DNA of 64,000 nt. Source: Streptococcus sp. zg-86 (GTDB lineage Bacteria > Bacillota > Bacilli > Lactobacillales > Streptococcaceae). The translations under genes were made by a program, and so were the position numbers. This document shows positions 42,502 through 52,500 of this stretch, one piece after another. Position 1 is the first letter of the stretch, and every line of letters begins with the position of its first letter. The notes under the pieces were generated by a model. The model was not told the origin of the DNA. It saw nothing but the letters and a program-made list of their open reading frames with translations, and did no database searches. The stretch spans positions 930,001 through 994,000 of the forward strand of contig NZ_CP072115.1 in assembly GCF_017639855.1 (NCBI RefSeq), in the 5' to 3' direction.

Positions 42502-43656
42502 TTGAAGAAACCAATCATCGAATTTAAGAATGTTTCAAAGGTATTTGAAGACAGTGGAACAGTTGTGTTAAAAGATATTAACTTTGAATTGGAAGAAGGG
42601 AAATTTTATACCCTCTTAGGAGCTTCTGGTTCAGGGAAATCAACGATTTTAAATATCATTGCAGGACTACTAGATGCGACTTCTGGTGATATTTATCTGG
42701 ATGGTGAGCGAATCAACGATGTACCAACCAACAAACGTGATGTCCATACAGTCTTTCAGTCCTATGCGCTCTTTCCGCACATGACTGTATTTGAAAACGT
42801 GGCTTTTCCCCTTAAATTACGAAAAATCCCCAAGGAAGAAATCGAACAACGGGTAACAGAAGTCTTGAAAATGGTTCGTTTGGCAGGATATGAAAAACGA
42901 CCTATTCAAAAGTTATCTGGTGGGCAACGCCAACGGGTGGCCATTGCACGCGCCATTATCAATGAACCACGAGTGGTCTTGCTAGATGAACCCTTGTCAG
43001 CCCTTGATTTGAAATTGCGGACCGATATGCAATATGAATTGCGTGAGTTGCAGCAGCGACTTGGCATTACCTTTGTCTTTGTCACGCACGATCAGGAAGA
43101 AGCACTAGCCATGAGTGATTGGATTTTTGTCATGAATGAAGGCGAGATTGTCCAATCAGGGACACCTGTCGATATTTATGATGAGCCAATCAATCATTTT
43201 GTTGCGACCTTTATTGGAGAATCCAATATCATTTCAGGTCGCATGATTGAGGACTACTTGGTCGAATTTAACGGTAAGCGGTTTGAAGCAGTGGACGGAG
43301 GGATGAAGCCAAATGAGCAGGTTCAGGTGGTCATTCGTCCAGAAGACTTGCAAATTACCTTGCCAGAAGAAGGAAAATTAAAGGTTAAGGTGGATACTCA
43401 ACTCTTTCGTGGGGTTCATTATGAAATTATCGCCTATGATGATTTGGGCAATGAGTGGATGATTCATTCGACCCGTAAGGCGATTGAAGGCGAGGTGATT
43501 GGACTAGACTTTGAACCAGAAGATATTCATATCATGCGCCTCAATGAAACCGAAGAAGAGTTTGATGCCCGTATTGAAGAATATGTGGAAGTTGAAGAAG
43601 TCGAAGATGGCTTGATCAATGCGATTGAGGAGGAACGAAATGAAGAAAACCTCTAG
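42502..43656 (+). CDS. potA: Spermidine/putrescine ABC transporter ATPase PotA
   Basis: This is the ATPase of the polyamine importer. The 384-residue protein starts at TTG (42502), with AAGGA about 12 bases upstream. Motifs are Walker A GASGSGKST, signature LSGGQRQRVAIARA, Walker B VVLLDEPLSALD, and a C-terminal TOBE domain (about 280-350). An ATG at 42495 in another frame gives a 10-residue peptide that overlaps the start. potB begins inside the last codons. Confidence 0.95.
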   Translation: MKKPIIEFKNVSKVFEDSGTVVLKDINFELEEGKFYTLLGASGSGKSTILNIIAGLLDATSGDIYLDGERINDVPTNKRDVHTVFQSYALFPHMTVFENVAFPLKLRKIPKEEIEQRVTEVLKMVRLAGYEKRPIQKLSGGQRQRVAIARAIINEPRVVLLDEPLSALDLKLRTDMQYELRELQQRLGITFVFVTHDQEEALAMSDWIFVMNEGEIVQSGTPVDIYDEPINHFVATFIGESNIISGRMIEDYLVEFNGKRFEAVDGGMKPNEQVQVVIRPEDLQITLPEEGKLKVKVDTQLFRGVHYEIIAYDDLGNEWMIHSTRKAIEGEVIGLDFEPEDIHIMRLNETEEEFDARIEEYVEVEEVEDGLINAIEEERNEENL

Positions 43657-44440
43657 CTTGTTCGTTCTTCCCTACGCCCTTTGGATTGCCTTGTTTGTCT
43701 TGGCGCCTGTTGCCATGATTATTTACAAATCATTTTTGGGGATCGATGGGCATTTTACCCTGGCGAATTACCAGACCTATTTCAACTCTCCCAACATGAC
43801 CTATTTGCGGATGAGTATGAACTCGATTCTCTATGCAGGGATTATTACCTTCGTGACCTTAGTGATTAGCTATCCAACTGCCTTTTTTCTCACCCAGTTA
43901 AAACACAAGCAGCTCTGGTTGATGTTGATTATTTTACCGACTTGGGTGAATTTGCTCTTGAAAGCCTATGCCTTTATTGGAATTTTTGGCCAATACGGGT
44001 CAATCAATCAATTTTTGAGTTTTCTAGGCTTGGGAACGCAGCAGATTCTCTTTACGGACTTTTCCTTTATCACAGTTGCAAGCTACATTGAAATTCCTTT
44101 TATGATTTTACCGATTTTCAATGCTTTGGATGATTTGGATCAAAATCTCATCTATGCCAGTCGTGATTTGGGTGCTAGTTCTTGGCAAACCTTTACAAAA
44201 GTTATTTTTCCTCTCTCGATGAATGGTGTCAGAAGTGGGGTTCAAGCTGTCTTTATTCCAAGTTTGAGCTTGTTCATGCTGACCCGTTTGATCGGTGGTA
44301 ATCGTGTTATTACACTTGGAACAGCGATTGAACAACATTTCCTTACAACCCAAAATCAGGGAATGGGTTCGACCGTAGGTGTGGTCTTAATTTTGGCCAT
44401 GCTTTTGACCATGTGGCTAACGAAAGAGAGGAAGAAATGA
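43640..44440 (+). CDS. potB: Spermidine/putrescine permease PotB
   Basis: A six-helix ABC permease of 266 residues. The start at 43640 is set by GAGGAGG; it overlaps potA by 17 bases. The ABC permease coupling motif (EAA-loop) appears as ASRDLGASSWQTFTKVIFPL. It pairs with PotC to form the membrane channel. Confidence 0.94.
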   Translation: MKKTSSLFVLPYALWIALFVLAPVAMIIYKSFLGIDGHFTLANYQTYFNSPNMTYLRMSMNSILYAGIITFVTLVISYPTAFFLTQLKHKQLWLMLIILPTWVNLLLKAYAFIGIFGQYGSINQFLSFLGLGTQQILFTDFSFITVASYIEIPFMILPIFNALDDLDQNLIYASRDLGASSWQTFTKVIFPLSMNGVRSGVQAVFIPSLSLFMLTRLIGGNRVITLGTAIEQHFLTTQNQGMGSTVGVVLILAMLLTMWLTKERKK

Positions 44441-45210
44441 TGAAAAAATTTGGAAAAGTTTATCTCACCATTACTTTCCTTGTTTTGTATCTCCCGATTT
44501 TTTATCTGATTGCCTATGCTTTTAATGAAGGCGGTGATATGAACGGATTTACAGGTTTCACTACGGAATATTTTGCCTCTATGTTGGGTGATAGTCGTTT
44601 GATACTGATTTTAGCTCAAACCTTCCTATTGGCCTTTCTTAGTTCCTTGATTGCAACAGTTATCGGAACTTTTGGAGCCATTTATATCTATCAAAGCAAG
44701 CAAAAATGGCAGAACACTTTATTGTCCCTCAATAATATTCTTATGGTAGCACCAGATGTGATGATTGGGGCGAGCTTCCTGATTCTCTTTACCGTGATTG
44801 GCTTCCAACTTGGATTTATCTCTGTTCTTTTGAGTCATGTGGCCTTTTCAATTCCAATCGTTGTTCTGATGGTTTTACCACGACTTAAGGAAATGAATGA
44901 TGACATGGTGCTTGCAGCCTATGATTTGGGGGCTAGTCAATTCCAAATGCTCAAGGAAATCATGTTGCCCTATTTGACACCAGCCATTATCGCCGGCTAC
45001 TTTATGGCCTTTACCTATTCATTAGATGATTTTGCCGTGACTTTCTTTGTAACAGGAAATGGCTATTCCAACCTTTCTGTTGAGATTTATTCACGTGCTC
45101 GTCAGGGAATTTCCCTTGAAATAAATGCCCTATCAACCCTAGTCTTTTTGTTTAGTATCTTATTGGTGGTGGGCTATTATTTCATTTCACGTGAAAAGGA
45201 GGCCAGCTAA
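44437..45210 (+). CDS. potC: Spermidine/putrescine permease PotC
   Basis: This is the second permease subunit, 257 residues from the ATG at 44437, which overlaps the potB stop (ATGA) and is preceded by GAGAGGAAG. The EAA-loop is AAYDLGASQFQMLKEIMLPY. It overlaps potD by one base. Confidence 0.94.
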   Translation: MMKKFGKVYLTITFLVLYLPIFYLIAYAFNEGGDMNGFTGFTTEYFASMLGDSRLILILAQTFLLAFLSSLIATVIGTFGAIYIYQSKQKWQNTLLSLNNILMVAPDVMIGASFLILFTVIGFQLGFISVLLSHVAFSIPIVVLMVLPRLKEMNDDMVLAAYDLGASQFQMLKEIMLPYLTPAIIAGYFMAFTYSLDDFAVTFFVTGNGYSNLSVEIYSRARQGISLEINALSTLVFLFSILLVVGYYFISREKEAS

Positions 45211-46280
45211 TGAAACGATTGTATTCTTTTTTAATCGGTATTATCGTGATTATTCTTGCTCTCTTTGGAATTAGTCATCAACTAGAAAGTCAATCTAATG
45301 AGGGAACGACAGAAAAATTAGTCATTTACAACTGGGGAGATTATATCGACCCTGACTTGCTAGAAAAGTTTACAGAAGAGACAGGCATAAAAGTTGATTA
45401 CCAGACCTTTGATTCGAACGAAGCCATGTATACCAAGATTCACCAGGGTGGAACAACCTATGATTTGACCATTCCGTCTGAGTACATGATTTCTAAGATG
45501 ATGGATGAACATCTGCTGGTAAAGCTCGATAAGAAAAAAATCAAGGGTCTAGAAAATATTGATCCGAAGTTTCTGGGCTTGAGCTTTGATAAAAAAAATG
45601 ACTATTCAATTCCTTATTTTTGGGGAACCTTGGGAATTGTCTACAATGAGACGATGGTCGAACATCCTCCTCGGGAATGGGAAGATTTATGGTCAGAAGA
45701 ATACCGTGACAATATCATGTTGGTAGATGGTGCTCGTGAGGGAATGGGCATTGGTCTTCAGACCCTTGGCTACAGTCTCAATTCTCGTAACAAAGACGAG
45801 CTGGAAAAAGCAGCGGATTACTTGTACGAATTGACTCCTAATATCAAAGCGATTGTCTCTGATGAAATCAAAGGCTACATGATTCAAGATGCGGCTGCTA
45901 TTGCTGTGAGTTTCTCAGGTGAAGCAAGTGAAATGCTAGATGGTAATGAAAACCTGCATTATGTTGTGCCGTCAAAAGGTTCAAATCTTTGGTTTGATAA
46001 CATGGTCATTCCAAAAACAGCCAAAAATATTGAAGGTGCCTATGCTTTTATTAACTTTATGCTACGTCCAGAAAATGCCTACCAGAATGCCTTGTATATC
46101 GGTTACGCAACGCCTAATACTAAGGCCAAGGAAATGTTGCCAGATGAAGTCAAAAACGATAAAGCATTCTACCCTTCAGAAGAGACCTTGAAAAATCTAG
46201 AAGTCTACGACAACCTCGGTCGCAAACTCCTAGGCGATTACAATGATCTCTACCTCCAGTTTAAGATGTATCGGAAATAA
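45210..46280 (+). CDS. potD: Spermidine/putrescine-binding protein PotD
   Basis: This extracellular polyamine-binding component has 356 residues. The N-terminus has one hydrophobic segment (about 5-24) but no lipobox cysteine, so it is held by an uncleaved anchor or released. The mature start LVIYNWGDYIDPDLLEKF and the YDLTIPSEYMISKM and SGEASEMLDG blocks are typical. It ends the operon. Confidence 0.94.
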   Translation: MKRLYSFLIGIIVIILALFGISHQLESQSNEGTTEKLVIYNWGDYIDPDLLEKFTEETGIKVDYQTFDSNEAMYTKIHQGGTTYDLTIPSEYMISKMMDEHLLVKLDKKKIKGLENIDPKFLGLSFDKKNDYSIPYFWGTLGIVYNETMVEHPPREWEDLWSEEYRDNIMLVDGAREGMGIGLQTLGYSLNSRNKDELEKAADYLYELTPNIKAIVSDEIKGYMIQDAAAIAVSFSGEASEMLDGNENLHYVVPSKGSNLWFDNMVIPKTAKNIEGAYAFINFMLRPENAYQNALYIGYATPNTKAKEMLPDEVKNDKAFYPSEETLKNLEVYDNLGRKLLGDYNDLYLQFKMYRK

Positions 46281-46285
46281 AACGC

Positions 46286-46335
46286 AACACTGCAGAAACG
46301 ACGTCGCATTGACAGACTTTCTGTGGTGTTTTTAT
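46286..46335 (+). terminator. Terminator of murB-potABCD
   Basis: AACACTGCAGAAA pairs with TTTCTGTGGTGTT with one mismatch; TTTTT follows. Confidence 0.75.
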
Positions 46336-46473
46336 ATGCGAGATGAATAGGTGATGTGTTGCAGAATGAAATGCGAAGAATGGAAGAATTTTAGTCATCA
46401 AACTAGTTTTTTTCTTTCTTCTGCCCTATATGATATAATAAGATTCAAGGAAGAATAGAAGAAGTGAGAGTGT

Positions 46474-47097
46474 ATGGTTTTATCAAAAAAACGTGCTAGA
46501 AAAGTGATTGAAGAAATCATTGCCCTATATCCTGATGCCAAGCCTAGTCTGGATTTTCGTAATCATTTTGAACTGTTGGTGGCAGTCATGTTATCGGCTC
46601 AAACAACGGATGCAGCGGTAAACAAAGCAACACCAGCTTTGTTTGCAGCCCTACCGACCCCTGAGAAAATGGCAGCAGCTAGTGAGTCAGAAATTGCTAG
46701 CTATATTTCACGGCTTGGTCTCTATCGCAACAAGGCAAAATTCCTAAAAGAATGCGCCCAACAATTGCTAGAACAACATAATGGTGTGGTACCACAGACC
46801 AGAGAAGAATTAGAAGCCTTATCAGGAGTGGGACGGAAAACCGCCAATGTGGTGATGAGTGTTGGCTTCGGTATTCCCGCTTTTGCAGTTGATACCCATG
46901 TTGGTCGGATTTGTAAGCACCATGATATTGTTAAGAAATCAGCCACACCGCTTGAAACAGAAAAGCGTGTCATGGAAGTATTGCCGCCAGAATTGTGGCT
47001 CAAAGCTCATCAGGCGATGATTTACTTCGGTCGTGAGGTGTGTCATCCTAAAAATCCAGAATGTGCTAACTACCCTCAGTTATATGAATTTGATTGA
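46474..47097 (+). CDS. nth: Endonuclease III (Nth), iron-sulfur ligands incomplete
   Basis: A DNA glycosylase/AP lyase for oxidised pyrimidines, 207 residues. The helix-hairpin-helix LSGVGRKTANVV holds the catalytic Lys, and AVDTHVGRI holds the catalytic Asp. The C-terminal 4Fe-4S motif is normally C-x6-C-x2-C-x5-C. Here the first two cysteines remain (CHPKNPEC) but Tyr and Phe occupy the last two positions (ANYPQLYEF). The cluster is probably absent, with the fold kept. Confidence 0.94.
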   Translation: MVLSKKRARKVIEEIIALYPDAKPSLDFRNHFELLVAVMLSAQTTDAAVNKATPALFAALPTPEKMAAASESEIASYISRLGLYRNKAKFLKECAQQLLEQHNGVVPQTREELEALSGVGRKTANVVMSVGFGIPAFAVDTHVGRICKHHDIVKKSATPLETEKRVMEVLPPELWLKAHQAMIYFGREVCHPKNPECANYPQLYEFD

Positions 47098-47425
47098 GAA
47101 ACATCAAAGATATAATTTTCTCTCATCGCAGTCGTTAGATTGCGATTTTTTGCGGGAAAAATACTCCTATTTTGGAGAATTGCGTATCTTCGAACTCTCT
47201 AATTGCTCAGCAAAAAGAGAACATTTCAAAGATTATTCAAATAAAAAACGAACTATATTTATATTTAAAAACAAAAATATTTATAAAAAACGAATATTAA
47301 AAAGTAATAAAGTTTTGAAATTGACAAAAACCAAACATTCCTGTATAATAAGTTAAGGAAGCGTCAGGAAAGGCGTAGCGATGCCAAAGGGCATAGGTAG
47401 GTCATTATCATAAAGGAGAGCTGAG
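47098..47425 (+). promoter_or_regulatory. A+T-rich gap with guaC promoter and leader
   Basis: A strong promoter lies at TTGACA (47321-47326) and TATAAT (47344-47349), 17 bases apart. The transcript would begin near 47356 with about 70 untranslated bases containing GGCGTAGCGATGCC and GGGCATAGGTAGG, possibly structured; I cannot assign it to a purine riboswitch. Upstream of about 47320 the gap is very A-rich and I see no gene; an open frame at 47033..47356 overlaps nth and looks accidental. Confidence 0.6.
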
Positions 47426-48409
47426 ATGCTTAACGAATTCCCTATTTTTGACTATGAAGATATTCAATTGATTCCAAATAAATGTATCATTAAGAGCCGT
47501 GCAGAGGCGGATACTCGGGTAACCTTGGGCAACCATACTTTTAAACTACCTGTTGTACCAGCAAACATGCAGACTATTATCGATGAAAAAGTTGCGGAAC
47601 AATTGGCCAAAGATGGTTATTTTTATATCATGCACCGTTTTGATGAGGCTGGACGGATTCCATTTATCAAGCGTATGCATGAACAGGGCTTGATTGCTTC
47701 TATCTCAGTTGGGGTAAAAGAATACGAGTATGAGTTTGTGACCCAGTTGAAAGACGATGCACCAGAATATGTTACCATTGATATTGCTCATGGTCATGCC
47801 GATAGTGTGATTCGAATGATTCAACATATCAAAAAAGAATTACCTGATACTTTTGTCATTGCAGGAAATGTTGGAACACCTGAGGCAGTTCGTGAATTGG
47901 AAAATGCAGGAGCAGATGCGACCAAGGTTGGAATTGGCCCAGGGAAAGTATGTATCACTAAGGTCAAGACTGGCTTCGGTACTGGTGGTTGGCAATTAGC
48001 TGCCCTACGCTGGTGTGCCAAAGCTGCGCGCAAGCCGATTATTGCAGATGGCGGTATTCGCACCCATGGTGATATTGCCAAATCCATTCGTTTTGGGGCA
48101 AGCATGGTCATGATTGGCTCACTCTTTGCTGGTCACATTGAAAGCCCAGGAAAAACGATTGAAGTAGATGGCGAACAATTCAAGGAATACTACGGTTCTG
48201 CGTCTGAATACCAAAAAGGAGCTTATAAGAACGTAGAAGGTAAGAAAATTTTGTTGCCAGCTAAAGGACACTTGAAAGATACCTTAATTGAAATGGAACA
48301 AGATTTGCAAAGCTCCATTTCTTACGCAGGTGGCAAAGATATTTCGAGCTTGAAACATGTGGATTATGTCATCGTGAAAAATTCGATTTGGAATGGCGAT
48401 GCCCACTAA
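47426..48409 (+). CDS. guaC: GMP reductase
   Basis: It converts GMP to IMP with NADPH in purine salvage. The 327-residue TIM-barrel protein of the IMPDH/GMPR family lacks a CBS insert. The active-site Cys is in GIGPGKVCITKVKTG; the phosphate site is DGGIRTHGDIAKSI, and the flap region is EYYGSASEYQKGAYKNVEGK. It stands alone between a strong promoter and a strong terminator. Confidence 0.96.
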   Translation: MLNEFPIFDYEDIQLIPNKCIIKSRAEADTRVTLGNHTFKLPVVPANMQTIIDEKVAEQLAKDGYFYIMHRFDEAGRIPFIKRMHEQGLIASISVGVKEYEYEFVTQLKDDAPEYVTIDIAHGHADSVIRMIQHIKKELPDTFVIAGNVGTPEAVRELENAGADATKVGIGPGKVCITKVKTGFGTGGWQLAALRWCAKAARKPIIADGGIRTHGDIAKSIRFGASMVMIGSLFAGHIESPGKTIEVDGEQFKEYYGSASEYQKGAYKNVEGKKILLPAKGHLKDTLIEMEQDLQSSISYAGGKDISSLKHVDYVIVKNSIWNGDAH

Positions 48410-48416
48410 TACTAGA

Positions 48417-48456
48417 TAAGAATCTACTGAATAGAGCGTTCAGCAGATTCTTTTTT
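48417..48456 (+). terminator. Terminator after guaC
   Basis: AAGAATCTACTGAA pairs with TTCAGCAGATTCTT around a seven-base loop; T follows. Confidence 0.9.
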
Positions 48457-48470
48457 GAATAGGAGGAAAG

Positions 48471-49430
48471 ATGAAGCGAAAATTTGTCATATTTGCTATG
48501 GTTTCCATACTTGGGATGGGGTTACTACTGAGTGCTTGTAGCAAGCAATCTATTCCTGCTACTAGTTCATCCAGTCATTCCTCGACCAGGAAATCAGATG
48601 CTAAAAGTAGCTCAAGAAAAGAAAATGCCAAAACAGATAAGGTAACACCCAGTCAGGAAATTGTGCAGGAAGAAGTGCTCATTCCACGGGATAAGAATCA
48701 GATTTACGGTCGTCTATTTGCGCCAGTAGGGTATCAAGACAAGCGGTTGCCTATGATTATTTTTTCACACGGCTTTAACAATACCTTGGAATTTGTCGCT
48801 TCCTATGCTGAAGAGCTTGCTCATAAGGGTTACTTGGTCTACGCTTTTGACTTTGTCGGAGGCAACACTCAAAGTAGAAGTGGAGGCAGTATGCTGGATA
48901 TGTCTGTCTTTACCGAGCAATCAGATTTGCAGACGGTGTTAAATTATTGGCGTAATAAGGACTATGTGGATACGAATGCATTCATTCTTATGGGGTATAG
49001 TCAGGGAGGTGTTGTATCAACCCTTGTAGCGGGTGAAAATCCGCAGATTAAGGGGCTTGTGACCTTAAATGCCGCTTTTGTATTGTTTGATGATGCACGG
49101 GAATTATTTGAAGAGACAGCTAGCATTCCAGACATTTACAATCATAGAGGGACGAATCTTGGAAAAGTCTATTTTGAACGGCTTTTGGATTATGATATTT
49201 ACCAACAAATGTCAAAAATTCAAGCAAGAGCGCTGATTATCCAAGGAAATCAAGATGATGTTGTTCCTTTACCTTATGCTGAGAGAGCAGCAGAGAGCAT
49301 ACCGAATGCACAATTAAAGGTGGTAGACGGAGCAAACCATATCTTTAGTGGTCAGGAAATTACAGAGGTTTTGATGTCAATTGATGACTATTTGCAAAAT
49401 CTCTTACAAAACGAGATAAGTAATAAATAA
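48471..49430 (+). CDS. Alpha/beta-hydrolase lipoprotein
   Basis: A surface-exposed serine hydrolase of 319 residues. The lipoprotein signal ends in lipobox LSAC (Cys23), followed by a Ser-rich linker (about 26-60). The hydrolase domain has FSHGFNNT as oxyanion region, the nucleophile in GYSQGG, Asp in GNQDDVVP and His in GANHIF, so the triad is complete. It may be an esterase or acyl-peptidase; the substrate is unknown. GGAGG precedes the ATG. It is followed by the SSURE adhesin. Confidence 0.87.
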   Translation: MKRKFVIFAMVSILGMGLLLSACSKQSIPATSSSSHSSTRKSDAKSSSRKENAKTDKVTPSQEIVQEEVLIPRDKNQIYGRLFAPVGYQDKRLPMIIFSHGFNNTLEFVASYAEELAHKGYLVYAFDFVGGNTQSRSGGSMLDMSVFTEQSDLQTVLNYWRNKDYVDTNAFILMGYSQGGVVSTLVAGENPQIKGLVTLNAAFVLFDDARELFEETASIPDIYNHRGTNLGKVYFERLLDYDIYQQMSKIQARALIIQGNQDDVVPLPYAERAAESIPNAQLKVVDGANHIFSGQEITEVLMSIDDYLQNLLQNEISNK

Positions 49431-49435
49431 GAAAC

Positions 49436-49491
49436 ACTTAAGAATTACTTAATAATTCGCTTACATCTGTTTAAGAATATTCTGCTACAAT
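49436..49491 (+). promoter_or_regulatory. Adhesin promoter with SaeR-like direct repeats
   Basis: CTTAA (49437-49441), six bases, CTTAA (49448-49452) form an 11-bp-period direct repeat, and GTTTAA (49469-49474) lies two further periods away. Downstream is TGCTACAAT, an extended -10 at 49486-49491 without a recognisable -35. This is the pattern of a promoter activated by an OmpR-type regulator; SaeR of S. aureus uses GTTAA-N6-GTTAA. Confidence 0.65.
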
Positions 49492-49520
49492 ACGTGTATC
49501 AATACTAAAGGAGACCAGAA

Positions 49521-52500
49521 ATGGCAAATAGAGAACGATATACAGTATTTTCAATTCGTAAGTTTAAAGCAGGAGTCGCTTCTGTCCTAATTGCTAGCGG
49601 ATTAGTTATTTTCTTAGGACATCAGACAAGTGTTCAAGCGGATGAAATTTCAGAGTCTAAAATAGAAGAAATAAGTGCTCCTCAAGCGAATGAAGAAGCT
49701 CCAAAAATAAATGATGAGCAAGAAATTGAGCCGGTTTTAGAACAACAACGACCGAAAGAAGAGGAAGTTGGAATAAAAGCTACTGAAGGAGAAGAAAAAA
49801 TCTCTGACGAGAGCCCTTTCAGAGCTCGTCCTGCTACGGATGTAACTCCTGATGTCGTGAAGAGTGAAATCAACGATACGATTAACGCTGAAACAGAATT
49901 ACCTGCGGCTTACCTTGAAAAAGCAAATGCCGATGGTTCAGGACCTTTCCTTGCAGGTGTTAATAGTACTATTCCATTTGAAGCTTTTGGTGGAGACGGT
50001 ATGTTGACTCGTACGCTTTTAAAAGAAGCTAAAGATGCTCCTTGGTCTGACAACGGTACAGCAAACAACCCAGCTATCTTGCCTGTTGAAAGTTTGCCAC
50101 CAAAAACTTACTTCTACCAAGTAGCTCTTGACGGAGAAGCAACTGGTAAGACAGGGCAAGAATTAATTAACGCATTGAAAGATGCTGGTACGAACACTTA
50201 CACTGCAACAGTCAATGTATTTGGAAATAAGAATGGACAAGCTGACGAAGACAATGTTGTGGCAACTCGCAAAGTGAAAGTGACAATCAATGGTTTGACT
50301 GCCGCAACAGATGTGAAGAAAGCAGTCGAAGAAAATATTAAAGCAGAAACCACTCTACCTGCAGCTTACCTTGAAAAAGCAAACGCTGACGGCTCAGGCC
50401 CATTCCTTGCAGGTGTCAATGGAACAATCCCATTTGAAGCTTTCGGCGGAGACGGCATGCTTACACGCTTGCTTCTTAAAGCATCTGAAAATGCTCCTTG
50501 GTCTGACAACGGTTCAGCGATGAACGCTCCTATCTTGCCACTTGATAAACTTGCAAAAGGGCAATACTTCTACCAAGTAGCCCTTGAGGGAGAAGCAGCA
50601 GGTAAGACTGGTAAAGACTTGCTTGATGCATTGAAAAAAGCTGGTACGAACACTTACACCGCAACTGTTAAGGTCTTCGGAAACAAAGACGGTAAAGCAG
50701 ATGAAAGTAATGTTGTAGCAGAACGTCAAGTAAAACTCAACGTTAATGGTTTGACTGCCGCAACAGATGTGAAGAAAGCTGTTGAAGACAATATCAAAGC
50801 AGAAACCACTCTACCTGCTGCCTACCTTGAAAAAGCTAACGCTGACGGTTCTGGACCTTTCCTTGCTGGCGTTAATGGAACAATCCCATTTGAAGCCTTC
50901 GGTGGAGACGGCATGCTTACTCGCTTGCTCCTTAAAGCATCTGAAAATGCTCCTTGGTCTGACAACGGTGCAGACATGCACGCTCCTATCTTACCTCTTG
51001 ATAAACTTGCAAAAGGTCAATACTTCTACCAAGTTTCTCTTAAAGAAGTTGCTGATAAGACAGGTCAAGAATTAATTACCGCATTGAAAGACGCTGGTAC
51101 GCAAACTTACACTGCAATCGTTAAAGTCTTCGGAAACAAAGACGGTAAAGCTGATGAAAGCAATGTAGTCGCAACTCGTGAAGTAAAAGTGAACATCAAT
51201 GGATTGACCGCTGTTGAAAGTGTGACAAAAGCTGTCGCTGAAAACATCAAAGCTGAAACAACTGTTCCTGCTGCCTACCTTGAAAAAGCTAACGCTGACG
51301 GTTCTGGACCTTTCCTTGCTGGGGTAAACGGAACAATTCCATTTGAAGCCTTCGGTGGGGACGGCATGCTTACTCGCTTATTGCTTAAGGCTTCTGAGAC
51401 AGCTCCATGGTCTGACAACGGTTCAGACATGAATGCTCCTATCTTACCTCTTGATAAACTTGCAAAAGGGCAATACTTCTACCAAGTAGCTCTTGAGGGA
51501 GAAGATGTTGCTATGAAGACAGGTAAAGACTTGCTTGATGCATTGAAAAAAGCTGGTACGAACACTTACACTGCAACAGTCAATGTATTTGGAAACAAAG
51601 ACGGTAAAGCTGACGAAAGCAATGTTGTAGCAACTCGCAAAGTGAAAGTGACAATCAATGGCTTGACTGCTGTTGAAGATGTGAAGAAAGCTGTCGAGGG
51701 CAACATCAAAGAAGAAACAACAGTTCCAGCAGCCTATCTTGAAAAGGCCAACGCAGACGGCACAGGTCCATTCCTTGCAGGTGTTAATGGAACAATTCCA
51801 TTTGAATTCTTCGGTGGCGATGGCATGCTCACTCGCTTACTGCTTAAGGCTTCTGAGACAGCTCCTTGGTCTGATAATGGTTCAGCTAAAAACGCTCCTA
51901 TCTTGCCACTTGATAAACTTGCAAAAGGGCAATACTTCTACCAAGTATCTCTTGAGGGAGAAGATGTTGCTATGAAGACTGGTAAAGACTTGCTTGATGC
52001 ATTGAAAAAAGCTGGTACGAACACTTACACTGCAACAGTCAATGTATTTGGAAACAAAAACGGTAAGGCTGACGAAGACAATGTTGTGGCAACTCGCAAA
52101 GTGAAAGTGACAATCAATGGTTTAACTGCTGTTGAAAATGTGAAAGATGCTATTGAGTTGAATCTTAAGGCGAAGACAGAAGTACCAGCAGCCTATCTTG
52201 AAAAGGCCAACGCAGACGGCACAGGTCCTTTCCTTGCTGGGGTAAACGGAACAATTCCATTTGAATTCTTCGGTGGGGACGGCATGCTTACTCGCTTATT
52301 GCTTAAGGCTTCTGAGACAGCTCCATGGTCTGACAACGGTTCAGCGATGAACCCAGCTTTACAAGCACTTGAAAGTTTGACAAATGGTCAATACTTCTAC
52401 CAAGTAGCCCTTGACGGACCTGCAACTGGCAAAACTGGTCAAGAATTACTTAACGCATTAAAAGCAGCTGGAACTCATACCTATACTGCAACCGTTAAGG

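Noticed and set aside
47033..47356. + strand frame of 107 codons after nth
   Set aside because: It starts inside nth, is Lys/Asn-rich from A-rich DNA, and ends inside the guaC promoter.
47356..47425. Purine riboswitch before guaC
   Set aside because: The conserved three-way-junction core of the purine aptamer cannot be found.
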